From NCBI RefSeq assembly GCF_002954265.1, contig NZ_PPSL01000001.1:992001-1056000 (forward strand): a DNA stretch of 64,000 bases, read 5' to 3'. The position numbers and the translations under genes are program-made. How positions within the stretch are numbered: position 1 is the first letter of the stretch; every line of letters begins with the position of its first letter. Shown one piece after another: positions 7,672 through 15,995 of this stretch. The notes under the pieces are model-generated. The model was given only the letters and a program-made list of their open reading frames with translations, was not told the DNA's origin and made no database searches. Origin of the DNA: Flavipsychrobacter stenotrophus. Its GTDB lineage: Bacteria > Bacteroidota > Bacteroidia > Chitinophagales > Chitinophagaceae.

Positions 7672-10602
7672 TCATTTAAAATTGTTTCCTTTCTTTTTTG
7701 CCTTGAATCTGTACGCTACTTCCATATTGCCGCTATATAGCTGTTTCCATTGTTCTACTTCGTTCAGCTTGTAGTCGCTGTACCTTAAATTCATTCTTGC
7801 TGTTATCGGGCTCTTTTTAAACGAGCACATTACCCCAACAGACAAACCATACTTGCACATCCCGAATTTTGCATGTCCTATATCCTGGCTACCTGTTATG
7901 CTATATTGCTTGCTTATAGTATAGCTTTCCGTAAAGCTGAGAAAACTCATACGGTCAGGCGCCGTGACAATTGCAGTTGTGGTATTGCCCCCTGTCTGGC
8001 TCGTATAACCAGCTATGGCTGCAACCGACACCTGCTTTTTCGTATACATGCACATCAGCTGCATCAGTGTATTGCCATATGCTGTCGTATCGAGCACGGT
8101 AATGCATTTGTTGTACAAAAGATTGAAACGCCATATCCGCCCGTTTTCTTTTAACTGGTAGCTGGCCTTGCTGGTCCATACAGCGCCCAATAGAGGCCGC
8201 TGGGGAATATTGAGCGTATCGGAATAAGACCTGAACGTTGCAAACGGCTTATAGGAAATAGATACAGTGGGGTATCTCTTCGAATGCGTCTTAATGTCAA
8301 ATCCCCATTTAGTGTTTGAAGCCGTCCCAGAAAAGCTGCTTTGGAGCAGATAGTTATATTCGATCCCAACACTTACAAATGAATGGAACAGGTCGGTTTT
8401 CCCTGCAAGTTTATATTGCTCTGTCCCGGTTCGGGACAAGGGCAATGTGCTGTTCTCAAATTGTTTGCCTGTCTTGTCGTAAGACCCGAGGAGGCTCACC
8501 GAAGTGTTGGGTATATTGCCATCACTGCTGATATGCCAGGCCATATTATCTTTTCCATAGGTGGTACTGCTACGACCTTCAACAGGCATATATTTTTTAA
8601 TGCTCATCGCTCCCTCTGCCTCAATGGTAACGTATTTCGATGCAGTGCCGCCATAATTAACAGACAGTATATGCACCGGATTGGAAAACGTAGGTGTCGC
8701 GATATTTACATTCTTGAAAAAGCCATCGCCTGCGAATGCTGTCTTATCGATGGTATACCCGTAATAGATAAAACCTATTTTCTGTGTTTCTAAAAAATTG
8801 AAAATTGCCCTGCCCGAATAGCAGGTGTATTTGTCGGGTGTACCGTCGCGGCCTACATATTCTGTCTTGCCGACTGTTCCTCCAACTTCACAAAAACCTA
8901 AGTCATATCCAAGGTCCAGTCCCTTCATCATCTGGCCCGACATGGTGTATTTCGAGGAATATTTAGAGAACATACCGGCATCTACATTCGTCAGGCCGGA
9001 AACAAATTTTTTCGCTGCTCCATCAGGCAATATATCACTGCTTTTTTTGACGAGCTGCTTGTAGGATGCCGGGCTGTTGTAATCCTGCGTGCGTATCTTG
9101 CTGTATGCCACGGCCGAATCGAAATAGTTATTATTCTTGTTCTGCTCCAACAATGCCTTGTACTTTTCTATTTTCTTATCCAGCGCTTCCAGTTCCTTAT
9201 ATTTCTTCTCCAGCTGCTCCTTCTTCTTTAGTGCTTTAGCTTTCTTTTCCGAAGCATCATCTGCCAGTTTTCCAGCCTTGTTGTTTGAATCAACGGTGCT
9301 GATCGCTTGCTGCTTTAATGCTGCCGTATCAACAATGTCGCCGGCTCCTATTGTTGTAAGGCTTTTGCCATCTTCGAGGCTGCTCTCTTTCTTCAGTTCA
9401 TTGGTCAGCTTTGTTTTTTGACCCTCCATTGAACTGATCATCTTCTGGTACACCTGCTGCATCCCCACGCCTTTTGATTTCGTTTCAGCGTACTTCTGGT
9501 TATAGGCACCAATGAATTGCTGCAATTCATCCTTAACCTTGCTCACGTCATAGTGAACCCTGAAGTAGCTGGACTTTACAGAACGGCGGGCATCCTGCGA
9601 AGTGTACATTCCCTCCAATTCAAATGGCAAGCCGGATATCGGAATTTCGACCATGCCCCTTACCTCAAAGTAGTTATTATCTATCCCTGAGCCAGGATCT
9701 GGGTTACTGGCAACGTTAGTTGTCATTGCAGTCTCACCCTCAATTTCTTTGTTGTCGTCTTTCTGTTTCTTGAATGCCTTGAACTGGGAAAATAGCGATG
9801 GTGAATTGAGTTCGTTACCTGCCAACTTGTTCATGTTTGTGGCCGCTGCTATATCTTGCTGCCCAAGCAACTGGTTTGATAGGGGCTTCTTATCACTTAC
9901 TTCATACCTTCCTGCGAACCAATTTTCATAATAAAAATCTATGTACGCTTTTCCTCGTTTTTCATATTGCACATGCGTAAGCCCCCTGTTCGCTGACACA
10001 TCTTTTAGCTTCTTTTTGGCATTGCGTATTGCATTCCCTGAGCCATATGCCTTGACCTTTTCTGCCCGCTTTTTCAGGCTGGCAAACGGGCCTGACGCAG
10101 GCGTCAGCTTTTTATTCACATCGGATCGGAGGCCAGAGCCTGCACCTAATATGCTATCCGCTTCCTGGAGGAAAACAGCAGTGTATTCTTTATGGGTGAC
10201 TGCATCTGTTATTGTTACTGTTGTCCTGTATAAACCCGGTGCTATTCCTCCGGTTCTCTTCAGTATCTCAAGATATGGGACTGAAAAGGTTGCATTGGTG
10301 TCATCGTCTTCATATTTCACTTTGAATTTGGATAGCCCACTGTGTACTTGTACTTTCTGATTCTTTATAGTTAGTACAACTATGCTGTCATTGCCACTGT
10401 TATACTTTACACTACGAAGCTGTAGCATACCCTTAAATGAAAAATCGGAAGAGATGTAGACTAACTGGTGTAATGTGCGCGCTTTGCTGAGAGAGGGGTA
10501 ATCGGTATGTATTTTCAGAGAATGTTGCTGCTGACCTATACCTGCGGCAGGGTGCAATACAATTGCAATCAAGGCAATAAGGTATAGCTTCAGGTAGGTC
10601 AT
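7672..10602 (-). CDS. Large predicted outer-membrane protein with coiled coil; first gene of giant-protein operon
   Basis: A 976-residue protein. It begins with a signal peptide (hydrophobic residues 4-20, then GIGQQQ). An Ig-like beta region covers about residues 25-150. A charged, Lys/Glu-rich coiled coil covers about 410-490, with heptad-like stretches such as KKKEQLEKKYKELEALDKK. From about 560 to the end, alternating aromatic and polar strands separated by turns look like an outer-membrane beta-barrel; the last strand (MEVAYRF) is followed by a basic tail. I do not recognise a named family. As first gene of the operon it could be the outer-membrane partner for display or export of the giant protein. 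That is inference; barrel topology needs a structure prediction. Confidence 0.8.
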   Translation of the reverse strand: MTYLKLYLIALIAIVLHPAAGIGQQQHSLKIHTDYPSLSKARTLHQLVYISSDFSFKGMLQLRSVKYNSGNDSIVVLTIKNQKVQVHSGLSKFKVKYEDDDTNATFSVPYLEILKRTGGIAPGLYRTTVTITDAVTHKEYTAVFLQEADSILGAGSGLRSDVNKKLTPASGPFASLKKRAEKVKAYGSGNAIRNAKKKLKDVSANRGLTHVQYEKRGKAYIDFYYENWFAGRYEVSDKKPLSNQLLGQQDIAAATNMNKLAGNELNSPSLFSQFKAFKKQKDDNKEIEGETAMTTNVASNPDPGSGIDNNYFEVRGMVEIPISGLPFELEGMYTSQDARRSVKSSYFRVHYDVSKVKDELQQFIGAYNQKYAETKSKGVGMQQVYQKMISSMEGQKTKLTNELKKESSLEDGKSLTTIGAGDIVDTAALKQQAISTVDSNNKAGKLADDASEKKAKALKKKEQLEKKYKELEALDKKIEKYKALLEQNKNNNYFDSAVAYSKIRTQDYNSPASYKQLVKKSSDILPDGAAKKFVSGLTNVDAGMFSKYSSKYTMSGQMMKGLDLGYDLGFCEVGGTVGKTEYVGRDGTPDKYTCYSGRAIFNFLETQKIGFIYYGYTIDKTAFAGDGFFKNVNIATPTFSNPVHILSVNYGGTASKYVTIEAEGAMSIKKYMPVEGRSSTTYGKDNMAWHISSDGNIPNTSVSLLGSYDKTGKQFENSTLPLSRTGTEQYKLAGKTDLFHSFVSVGIEYNYLLQSSFSGTASNTKWGFDIKTHSKRYPTVSISYKPFATFRSYSDTLNIPQRPLLGAVWTSKASYQLKENGRIWRFNLLYNKCITVLDTTAYGNTLMQLMCMYTKKQVSVAAIAGYTSQTGGNTTTAIVTAPDRMSFLSFTESYTISKQYSITGSQDIGHAKFGMCKYGLSVGVMCSFKKSPITARMNLRYSDYKLNEVEQWKQLYSGNMEVAYRFKAKKKGNNFK

Positions 10603-10752
10603 TGGTGGGGTATTATTTTCTAGTGTATCTCTTTGTCTTACATGCTTATATCATAATAGTTAACGATGGGATAAATGTATAGCGCATTTATTTGCCATAC
10701 AATAGCAACAATATTTTTTTGTTTTAGAAAAAATTACTATTATATTAAAAAC
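10603..10752. other. AT-rich gap between giant-protein operon and mobile-element genes
   Basis: This AT-rich stretch should carry the promoter of the minus-strand operon starting at 10602; a possible -7 element TACATTTA is visible on the minus strand, but no convincing -33 partner. It is also where I place the left end of the integrated element. No long direct repeat with the right end was found. Confidence 0.4.
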
Positions 10753-10781
10753 AGCGAGCCGCCCGTTTCGGGTGGCTCGCT
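10745..10781 (-). terminator. Rho-independent terminator after the DUF932 gene
   Basis: A 13-bp stem with one G-U pair and a 3-base loop (10753-10781) is followed on the minus strand by GTTTTTAATA. It lies 18 bp beyond the stop of the DUF932 gene, so it ends that transcript and marks a transcription boundary near the element's left edge. Confidence 0.85.
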
Positions 10782-10798
10782 TCCGGCAATGCATATCC

Positions 10799-11826
10799 TT
10801 AGTTCAATGTTGGTCCTCCGTGCTTTGCGAAATCAGTACACAAGTTGAATGCAGACTGCGTCCGTATCAATCCTGTACCATACATAATGGACTTGAACTT
10901 GGCTTCATCATCTTTGTAGTTCCGTACGTTCTGAAAGTACCCCGTTATCGCATTATATGCCCCAAACAATGTACCTCTTGTAGTGTCTGTCTGCTGCGTT
11001 GGGCTACTTAAGCCGTATTCATAGGCATTGTTGCAGATGTTAATGAAGCAACTGGACAATTCATCCTCATTCCCTTCTACTACGTTTTTCAGCACCTCCT
11101 TGTTCGGAACCAATGCAAGCTGTATTAGCTTCTTTACTTCGGCATCAGTTATATTTACCTTTACCCATTGGTTGAATATATCCTCTAACTGGTTGGATAG
11201 CCTGTTGGATATGCCCATGACCTTATGCGCCTCTTTCAGCCTGTCCTGTGCGCTCTGCGTGTGCCGGATCTTTATCATATTGCTGCAATCTTTGAGTGCT
11301 ATGCTCAATGTGTTGGCACAAACCACACGTATCGGTGTGAAGGCTGCGGTGATACTGCCATAGCCATCATGGGAAGTAGTAAGGAACAAATATTTTTCAA
11401 TCAGATCATCTTTTCCGACCTTAATATAGTCCGGTAGTTTGGCAGTAATAAATATGCGCTCACCCTTGCCAAGTGCGCCTGCGGTCTCATACATGATACC
11501 ATCACCGCCTACTATTTCATCAAAGAAAGCAAACGCATCTGCATTCTGTACAACCTTATAATCAGCACCCAGCTTGTCGCCTAATACAGCATTCGTATCA
11601 GGCGGTACGTGTAGAAAGAATTGTTTGAAGTGATTACTTCGCCATTGTCGAGCAAGTGAATGTTAGGGCGTTTCAGTACCTCGAAATCAAGCCCTGCGAA
11701 TTGTAATGCTTCCCTGCTTGTCGGATAGTTTTCTACTATCTGACCTAATTTGTGCCATGCCTTTTCTTTAACTGAAAAGAAGCTGTGTTTTTGTGTCTGG
11801 TCATTGAAATTGATGTTGTGTGACAT
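10799..11826 (-). pseudogene. DUF932 (plasmid/phage-like TIGR03299-type) protein gene, frameshifted
   Basis: The N-terminal part (11826-11581) ends ...NSFYTYR and then reads LIRMLY and a stop. In the frame needed one base earlier the protein continues DTNAVLGDKLG, then runs unbroken to the stop at 10799. A single missing base near 11605-11610 explains this; restored length is about 341 residues. The family is known from plasmids, phages and integrative elements; its biochemical role is not established. It is the third gene of a minus-strand operon after the 71-residue protein and SSB (35-bp gap). The lesion is not in a homopolymer, so real mutation and assembly error are both possible. Confidence 0.8.
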
Positions 11827-11861
11827 ATCATTGATGTTATTTGGTTACAAAATGGATGTAG

Positions 11862-12242
11862 TTAGAATGGCAGGTCGTCATCCGGCTTCTGCTGATTGTC
11901 TGACCCTGCTGTTACGCTTGCAGGTATGGTATTCTTTGCTGCACCGATAAGCTTAATGTGGTCGCAATGGAATGTGAGCTGGGCGTGGTATTCGCCATCA
12001 TTGGTCTTATAGGCATTCAAGCCAATGCACCCGCCAACTGTGGCGATACTTCCTTTCTTTAGGATCGTAGCTATCTTGGTACTTACCCAATAGCTACAGC
12101 TGATGAATGTTGCATCGTCTTTTACCTCTCCCGCTTTAGTTTTGTAACGGTTGTTGAGGGCTATGGTGAATGCTACGAGTTCCCTATTGTCCTTTGTCTT
12201 TCTGACCTGTGCATCTGCGGTCAGCCTGCCTGTGATTTCCAT
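11862..12242 (-). CDS. ssb: Single-stranded DNA-binding protein
   Basis: A 126-residue SSB. It starts MEITGRLTADAQVRKT and keeps the OB-fold order (VAFTIALNNRYK, FISCSYWV, GSIATVGGCIGLNAY, AQLTFHCDHIKLIG). The tail ends in DDDLPF, the acidic tip by which SSBs bind partner proteins. The protein coats single-stranded DNA during transfer or replication of the element. It is shorter than a chromosomal SSB, as usual for mobile-element copies. It sits between the 71-residue gene (32-bp gap) and DUF932. Confidence 0.92.
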   Translation of the reverse strand: MEITGRLTADAQVRKTKDNRELVAFTIALNNRYKTKAGEVKDDATFISCSYWVSTKIATILKKGSIATVGGCIGLNAYKTNDGEYHAQLTFHCDHIKLIGAAKNTIPASVTAGSDNQQKPDDDLPF

Positions 12243-12274
12243 ACGTTTTTGGTTTTAATTGTTTGAGAAAATGG

Positions 12275-12490
12275 TTACGAATTGGAGAAGAGTACGAACT
12301 GGCCTTCTGCGCGTTTGGTGAGCGGTCTGTCGTGGTTCAGTTTCCTTGTGAGGTATTGGACGGTAATGTCTTCGTTTGTGAGTATCGCCCAGGCAGCCAC
12401 GAGGGCTGCGGAGCGTGTCTTGCGCTTGGTGCGCTGTATCTGCCATGAGATACGCATGAGGCGGGATAGCCGTGTGATGTTCTGTTCCAT
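12275..12490 (-). CDS. Small basic protein, function unknown
   Basis: A 71-residue basic protein with several Arg/Lys near the start, the core KTRSAALVAAWAIL, and a basic C-terminal half. It resembles short helical proteins that precede SSB-like genes on Bacteroidota elements, which I recognise only as a pattern. I chose this frame because it is 32 bp upstream of ssb on the same strand and has balanced composition; other overlapping frames here have Arg/Ser/Pro-rich shadow composition. No function proposed. Confidence 0.55.
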   Translation of the reverse strand: MEQNITRLSRLMRISWQIQRTKRKTRSAALVAAWAILTNEDITVQYLTRKLNHDRPLTKRAEGQFVLFSNS

Positions 12491-12892
12491 ATGCTGTGCT
12501 GTTTTTGTGCGTCTGACAAAGCCTGTTTTGGCTTAAAAAGCCTTATTGACCGGTGATAAGCAACAGTAAGAGCGGACGGAGATGGCAAGGCAAGGTTGGA
12601 GCAAAAAAAATACGACCCCAAAAGAGATCGTAGTCAAAAGTTGTACGGGTGTGGAGATTATTTTTGCTCACCTATGGCCAGCAAAATGCAATGGAGCGCA
12701 GACCTTGCCGGCAGTGAACGGACGAGCATATCTTTGCTGTGGCACTGGCCAAAAAGAAATTCGAGAATTATATACTTTAGGCGAACATAAATTCTACACT
12801 GTAGTATCTACGGTATAGCGTATCTATAGATAAATTAAGTTTTAGAAATGTCATTAATAGCCTAATTATTGAGGTCATTGCAATTTTTCCTG
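12491..12892. other. Gap with probable minus-strand terminator, no clear gene
   Basis: The left part should carry the promoter of the 71-residue/ssb/DUF932 operon. A hairpin at 12611-12632 is followed by a T-run on the minus strand. At 12795-12830 there are short repeated TATAG/TATC words including ACGGTATAG, related to the TATACGGTATA motifs at 15197 and 15601. Short reading frames here have no convincing coding character. Confidence 0.5.
12602..12632 (-). terminator. Probable terminator downstream of the GTPase gene
   Basis: On the minus strand the arms TACGA and TCGTA enclose a 12-base loop and are followed by eight T. The stem is short and the site lies 260 bp after the GTPase stop, so this is a moderate call. 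Confidence 0.5.
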
Positions 12893-15194
12893 CTAATCAA
12901 TTCCGTAAGTATAGGCCTTTAAGTGGTTTAAATTGCTACCTATTTTTAGTTCAATCTGACCAATTTCTGCTAAAAATCTTTCATAATTTAGCTTCTCAAT
13001 ATTTGAAATCGGGGTTTCGAATTTCTCCAGTTGCGAAGACAATTCACCTAGGTATACATCAGTTCTGTCTAAAGATTTTATCTTAATATCTTCCGTAATA
13101 GTATTAAGATGATGATGAAAGTTTAACAGAAAATTTGTCTCAATATTTTTATAACCGTCACTAGACCTAGCAACTATACTGGCAATTTGCTTATTTCGTA
13201 ATTTCTTATTAGAAGTAAATAATTCTTCAATAGCGCTAAAAAAAGAAACAATTACAATCCCAACGCCGTAAAAAACATTTTCCATTACGCCTCTGTAAGG
13301 AGACGTGTTATTTTCGAAATATTGCAGTAATTGAGTGGCCGTAATTTGCCCTTCTTGTAAAGACATTTTACTATTCGAAACATCTATTTTAAGACCAATT
13401 TGCTTAAGCTTTTCATTGACCCATTGATTAATTTCCATTTGCAATTTTGATATCTCCTGTTGCTGATATGTGTAAATTTCAGAAATTGTTTTTTGGGCAT
13501 TATTTTCAAGCCAGGTTGCTATATTTTTATTTTCCGGCAGCTTGTTACCGATTGGGGTTTCCCTTAAGGAATTCTCTAAATATTTAATAATGTTATTAAA
13601 AGAGTTTTGGACATGTTGATCTGCAGCTTGATATATTTTGTTTCTGTGGGCGTATACAATCTCAATGAAGCTGTCTAATTCCTTTTTTACATATTGTATT
13701 TCAGTTTCTGTCTGCAGCCTTTTTTCGGCATTCAGCACTCTTGCATTTAGTATATTTCTAAATTTTTCAAATAGCTGTAAACTTTTACTACAACTATCAA
13801 TAAGCCGATGTAAACCAGTTTTATTTTGACTTAATAAATAAGTCCAAACAACATTTTCCAGTTCCCCTACTGTATCGGCTGTTGCGTTATTACTAATTCT
13901 ATTGTCAAAAGATTTTTCTGAACTTATATATGCTGGTTCTGTAGGTAGATATTTTACTACATCGTATTTTTTCAATGTGTTCAATATATATTCTTTTAAC
14001 TGACTAAGTTGCAGCTCACTTAAAGCATCAATCTTATTAAAAGCCAAAAAGACCCGCTCCATTCTGCCGCCAAGAAAATTCAAGTCCTCAATGATTGATT
14101 TCGTTATAGAAAAATCCCCGTATGCAAAAGGAGCTGCACTAATTACGTAGATTATTGCATTTACATTATATAATGCCGTTCTTGTAATCCCTCGAATTTC
14201 ACTATCGGCATCGTCAAGACCTGGTACATCACAGAAGGCAAAACCTTTTTCAAGAAGCGTATTTACTAGGTGTACAGAGACAAGCTTTACATTTTTTATG
14301 TTGTCATGATTGTTGTGTTGTGTACTGATTTAGAAAATCGCTGCCAATATCTCCATAAATTTCTGAATTGTCTTTTAATAGAATTGTAGTTTTATTTTCA
14401 GCACTTGGATAAATTGTAATCGGTATGCCAGTTGTCGGAAGCGCACCTACAGGGGAAATTTCTTGTTTTAAAAGACAATTAATTAACGTGCTTTTCCCGG
14501 CTTTTGTTGGTCCGACTATCGCAATAGTGTAGATCGACTTATAAATTGAATCAGTTAATTCATTTATTTCACTTGATAGAAAATCTATTTTGTTTTTATT
14601 GATTTGCTCTTGAAACTCAACAATACTTTCCCGAACCTCGTCATTAAATTTAAAGTATGCCCTAGGCATCAAAATTGATTTTGTGCCAATTTTCCAGCGC
14701 AGTACGTATTTTTCAATTTCAATCAGGTTTGCTGGTGTTATAATATCCTTTGGCGCAAATTTTATAGAAACACTTTCTTGTGCTATCCAGTTCGGATTAC
14801 AGTCAAATAATTCGTTGACTAAGTGCTCATCAATCCACCTATAGAAACATTCTTTTGTATTAAGATTGATATAGACTAATAGTACCGGCTCAATCGCATT
14901 ATTCCAATATGTGATCTTATTTTTTTCTATTACTAAGGAGAACTTTTTTTTATCGAGATTGTCCTTATCAGACGATTTTAACTGAACTGAAAATCGCTTT
15001 CCTGTTACAATACGATCCGAATTTGAAAGTGGTGTAGTTACCTCAACAATTGCGTCTATCCCGAAATCCTGAGGTATATCCATGCGCACAAGCCACGGCT
15101 TCATTACAGTCGCAAATATTAATTTAGAATCATTCTCCTTGATTTGTGAGGACGATATGACAGGTAACTCTTTTGCTTTTTTTGATTTTGCCAT
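12893..15194 (-). pseudogene. DUF4365-dynamin-like GTPase fusion gene, frameshifted
   Basis: The first part (15194-14304) carries a DUF4365-like domain with DFGIDAIVEV (D43, D47) and FSVQLKSS (Q71, K73), the layout of a PD-(D/E)XK-type nuclease fold. The GTPase P-loop GPTKAGKSTLIN (about residues 226-237) and the switch Thr region (LPTTGIP) follow. Translation then stops at 14304. The shifted frame contains the rest: DVPGLDD (G3), NKID (G4), and a long helical region with a hydrophobic segment (VFYGVGIVIVSFFSAI) like a dynamin membrane-contact paddle. Restored length is about 766 residues. The shift lies at ACAAC repeated twice (14312-14321); three copies would restore the frame. Bacterial dynamins act on membranes and some act in phage defence. 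Defence is inference from architecture and mobile location. Confidence 0.8.
14312..14321 (-). repeat. Tandem ACAAC repeat at the GTPase frameshift
   Basis: Minus strand reads ACAACACAAC. With two units the reading frame ends at the TGA 14306-14304; adding a third 5-bp unit would join it to the downstream GTPase frame. Only two units are present, so slippage is possible but unproven. Confidence 0.6.
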
Positions 15195-15209
15195 TATACG
15201 GTATAATTG
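15195..15209. promoter_or_regulatory. Inverted repeat ATTATAC-G-GTATAAT at the GTPase start
   Basis: Seven-base arms around a single G lie directly on the translation start of the GTPase gene (ATG 15194). A second copy with six-base arms (CTATAC-G-GTATAG) lies at 15600-15612. The placement suits an operator; the binding protein is unknown. Confidence 0.4.
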
Positions 15210-15995
15210 AAATTCACCAAAATTGAGTGAACGCGCTTAAATATAAGGAGATTTTATTCGTATATCACCTGAAATGCAGGCAAGGTAAAAGAGCCTTCAG
15301 CTACGCTTTGGCAGAAATGATTGCAATATTCCATTGTGATCATTGTGTTAGCTCGCCAGAAAGGAAACAAGCTTGCGGGTTTCCTGCGAGTGCCACCGGA
15401 TGGCGCGGATATAAGGAACGCAGTGGTATAGGCGCACAGAGCAGGATGTTTGTGTGGATGAACCATATGCGTAGGCACGTGCCAGCAAACATCTGAAACG
15501 CAGACGGTGGTAATGCAGGCGAGCACTTACAAGGGATGCGGATGTACTGCGATCATTGGATAGGAGTAAGAGCTCGCCTTCTGGTGTGCTTGCAATGAAC
15601 TATACGGTATAGAGCGCAGGACAGGGAGCATCCATGAGGCTTTATTGTGAAGCGCAAAAAGTGTGACAGTCCGAGTTCTGAAAGAATGGATTCCCGGCGC
15701 ATGCGGGTATCATTCTTTACGGAACAATGCTATTTCTTGCCCTGCATCCTTTGGTAATGCTCTTTCAGGGCAAGTGATTGCCTTAGGACTGGCGCAAATT
15801 TTGCCAAGCGATACAGCTGAATTCCTATTTACCTGTGCGTGGCTGGCTGTAGAGCGTGAAGCGGAGCAGACATCATAGATTAGCATGCGCACACCTTTGA
15901 AATAGCAAGAGTGCTTAATTCCAACCCTTGTGGTTTTTTCAACCAAACAGTGACATTTCCTGACGCAAGAATCATTAAAAGTGATCTTTATAATA
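15195..15995. other. 801-bp gap with palindromes, no supported gene
   Basis: Short frames exist on both strands, but none has a recognisable motif or clear start context. The stretch contains two TATAC-G-GTATA inverted repeats (15197-15207, overlapping the start codon area of the GTPase gene, and 15601-15611). A hairpin lies at about 15685-15718 with arms AGAATG/CATTCT and inner arms CCCG/CGGG. It is more GC-rich than the genes on either side. It may be degraded coding DNA or a regulatory or transfer site. Confidence 0.5.

Noticed and set aside
8383-8793. Plus-strand frame of 136 codons inside the 976-residue gene
   Set aside because: Antisense shadow of the barrel-like region; Cys/His-rich noise composition.
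15227-15946. Small frames on both strands in the 800-bp gap
   Set aside because: No motif, no leader, conflicting strands; composition looks non-coding.
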